64,000 nucleotides of DNA, taken from NCBI RefSeq assembly GCF_009852415.1, contig NZ_WOXS01000002.1:6550001-6614000 (forward strand), given 5' to 3'. Numbering within the stretch: the first letter of the stretch is position 1; each line of letters starts with the position of its first letter. Below the pieces are notes generated by a model. It saw only the letters and a list, made by a program, of their open reading frames with translations, made no database searches and was not told where the DNA came from. Source of the DNA: Streptomyces sp. Tu 3180. GTDB taxonomy: Bacteria; Actinomycetota; Actinomycetes; Streptomycetales; Streptomycetaceae. Shown here in pieces: positions 63,066 through 64,000 of this stretch. The translations under genes were made by a program, and so were the position numbers.

Positions 63066-63100
63066 CGAACCCCGACGAGAAACGACTTCGTCGGGGTTCG
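63066..63100 (-). terminator. Hairpin terminator after the small secreted protein gene
   Basis: A 13-bp perfect stem (63066-63078 with 63088-63100) and a 9-base loop lie just past the stop of the minus-strand gene at 63110. Confidence 0.8.
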
Positions 63101-63109
63101 AGGACGCGC

Positions 63110-63520
63110 TCAGGCGAGGTTCCTGGGCAGGGTGAGGACGTCGGCGAGAGCCGGGCGGATCACCCTGAGCGGTACCTGGAAGCTCGTCTCGTTGCCGTCG
63201 GGGGCCTGGCAGGTGACCGTCGCCGTCGCCGGAGTACCGGTCGCCGGGATGTTGTTGAAGGTCAGGCTGTACAGCGCGCTCGTGGCCTCGGTGCTGATGC
63301 TGGTCGAGCGGACGGTGGCCTGGGGGAGCTGGGTGGTGATCGACACCCTGGTCGGGCTCGAGTCGTCACCCTGCCGAAGGCAACTCGCGGTTCCGCTGAC
63401 AACCACCCTCGGGTTGTCGGGGTCTGCGTGCGCCGCGGTGCCGACCGCTATGGGCGCGGCGACTGCGACCGAGGCCAGGACGGCCATGGCTCCGAGAGTG
63501 GTCCTGGTGCGAGTAGGCAT
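63110..63520 (-). CDS. Small secreted hypothetical protein
   Basis: This 136-residue exported protein has a Sec signal (MPTRTRTTLGAMAVLASVAVAA, cleaved near AHA, residue 32). The mature part is beta-rich, with two Cys (TASC and VTC) that could form a disulfide in an Ig-like or fibronectin-like fold. GGAGG five bases before ATG 63520 sets the start; the longer in-frame extension is Arg/Pro-rich. No family is recognised. Confidence 0.82.
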   Translation of the reverse strand: MPTRTRTTLGAMAVLASVAVAAPIAVGTAAHADPDNPRVVVSGTASCLRQGDDSSPTRVSITTQLPQATVRSTSISTEATSALYSLTFNNIPATGTPATATVTCQAPDGNETSFQVPLRVIRPALADVLTLPRNLA

Positions 63521-64000
63521 TTCAGCCTCCATCGAGCGGTGATGTGCTTCAGGGCGGCTCCGACGGCCGTGCGCGACGAGCGCAGGCCGGGGCAGGGGCG
63601 CGACGGCGTGCGAGGTGCCGTCCATGGGGAGTGGAGCGCGCCCGCCGTCAAGGGCGGAGCCTGACATCACGCTGCTGGCTACGGGGTTCGTGGCTGGCCG
63701 TGCTCCGCGCTCCCGGATGCTTCTGGGCGCTCAGCCGACTCCCTGCAGCGGATGTTCCACCAACCACACTCATACACTCCCGGCCATCCCGCAAGCGCTG
63801 GGCCGATCGGCTGATTTCACGCCGGGACCGGAACACCGGGGCCGGTCGGTGACGATCGGGGGCGTGACGCCGGTGGGCACGGTCGCTCCGTGTCCGGCGC
63901 CGCCTTCGGCCCTGTCGCGGGCGCGGGGCGACGGGGTGCGTCCGGCGCGGCGCGGCGCGGGCCGGTGCGTGAACGGCGCTCGGCGGGTGCGGGGTTGCGG
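63521..64000. other. No gene recognised at the window's right edge
   Basis: The reading frames in this 480-base stretch have poor coding bias and no family features. The last 100 bases are extremely GC-rich with short GGCGC repeats. It must hold the promoter of the small secreted protein gene, but I see no clear -10/-35 pair. Confidence 0.6.

Noticed and set aside
63544..63852. 102-codon plus-strand frame near the right edge
   Set aside because: Arg/Gly-rich with poor coding bias, no ribosome-binding site and no family features.

Overview
The window is very GC-rich, with strongly G/C-biased third codon positions, GTG starts, ATGA/GTGA translational overlaps, Tat signal peptides, a SARP regulator and an alditol oxidase of exactly 418 residues. 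Together these point to a Streptomyces (or close actinomycete) chromosome, probably an arm region mixing specialised metabolism, stress and carbohydrate genes. No rRNA, tRNA, CRISPR array or insertion sequence was recognised.

Region 1 (1-17.5 kb) is the 3' end of a nonribosomal peptide gene cluster. A multimodular NRPS enters the window inside an adenylation (A) domain and runs to 9732. A second NRPS ends in a thioesterase, and a cytochrome P450, a small membrane protein and an ABC-2 exporter pair follow. My manual reading of the A-domain pockets gives ...-Ser-(Tyr or beta-hydroxy-Tyr)-D-Thr-X (X hydrophobic or aromatic), released by the TE. The tyrosine-type A domain is interrupted by a one-base frameshift in a C5 run near 3408-3412. 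A perfect 21-bp hairpin at 17456-17501 closes the cluster.

Region 2 (17.5-25.6 kb) holds a membrane-anchored UbiB-type kinase and an MMPL transporter on the minus strand. They diverge from a trans-polyprenyl diphosphate synthase and a SARP/NB-ARC regulator, with a repeat-rich 380-bp control region between. A 127-residue protein of unknown function follows.

Region 3 (25.7-37.7 kb) is mixed: a ThuA-like protein, two MFS exporters, a LacI regulator with a palindromic site divergent from a carboxylesterase, a VOC protein, homocysteine methyltransferase and a LuxR/MalT-type regulator. Several genes look leaderless, with a TAnnnT box 6-8 bases before the start codon.

Region 4 (37.7-45.5 kb) is an island of membrane and stress-type genes (DUF2252, HdeD, SHOCT, DUF7144-like, diacylglycerol-kinase-like, class II amidotransferase).

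Region 5 (45.5-59.7 kb) is largely carbohydrate metabolism. A three-gene secreted operon (GH43 arabinofuranosidase, GH43/CBM13 exo-beta-1,3-galactanase, CE12-type esterase) would attack arabinogalactan or pectin side chains. Further on, a GH2 beta-galactosidase and a ROK regulator share an almost identical 42-bp promoter element, next to alditol oxidase. Between them lie a PEP-mutase-like gene, a Nudix relic, a TetR gene and a His-rich Tat-exported PHP metallohydrolase.

Region 6 (59.8-64 kb) has a radical SAM protein with an unusual CX8CX2C motif, a membrane protein joining a sigma-like region and a zinc finger to an outside cellulose-binding domain, and a small secreted protein.
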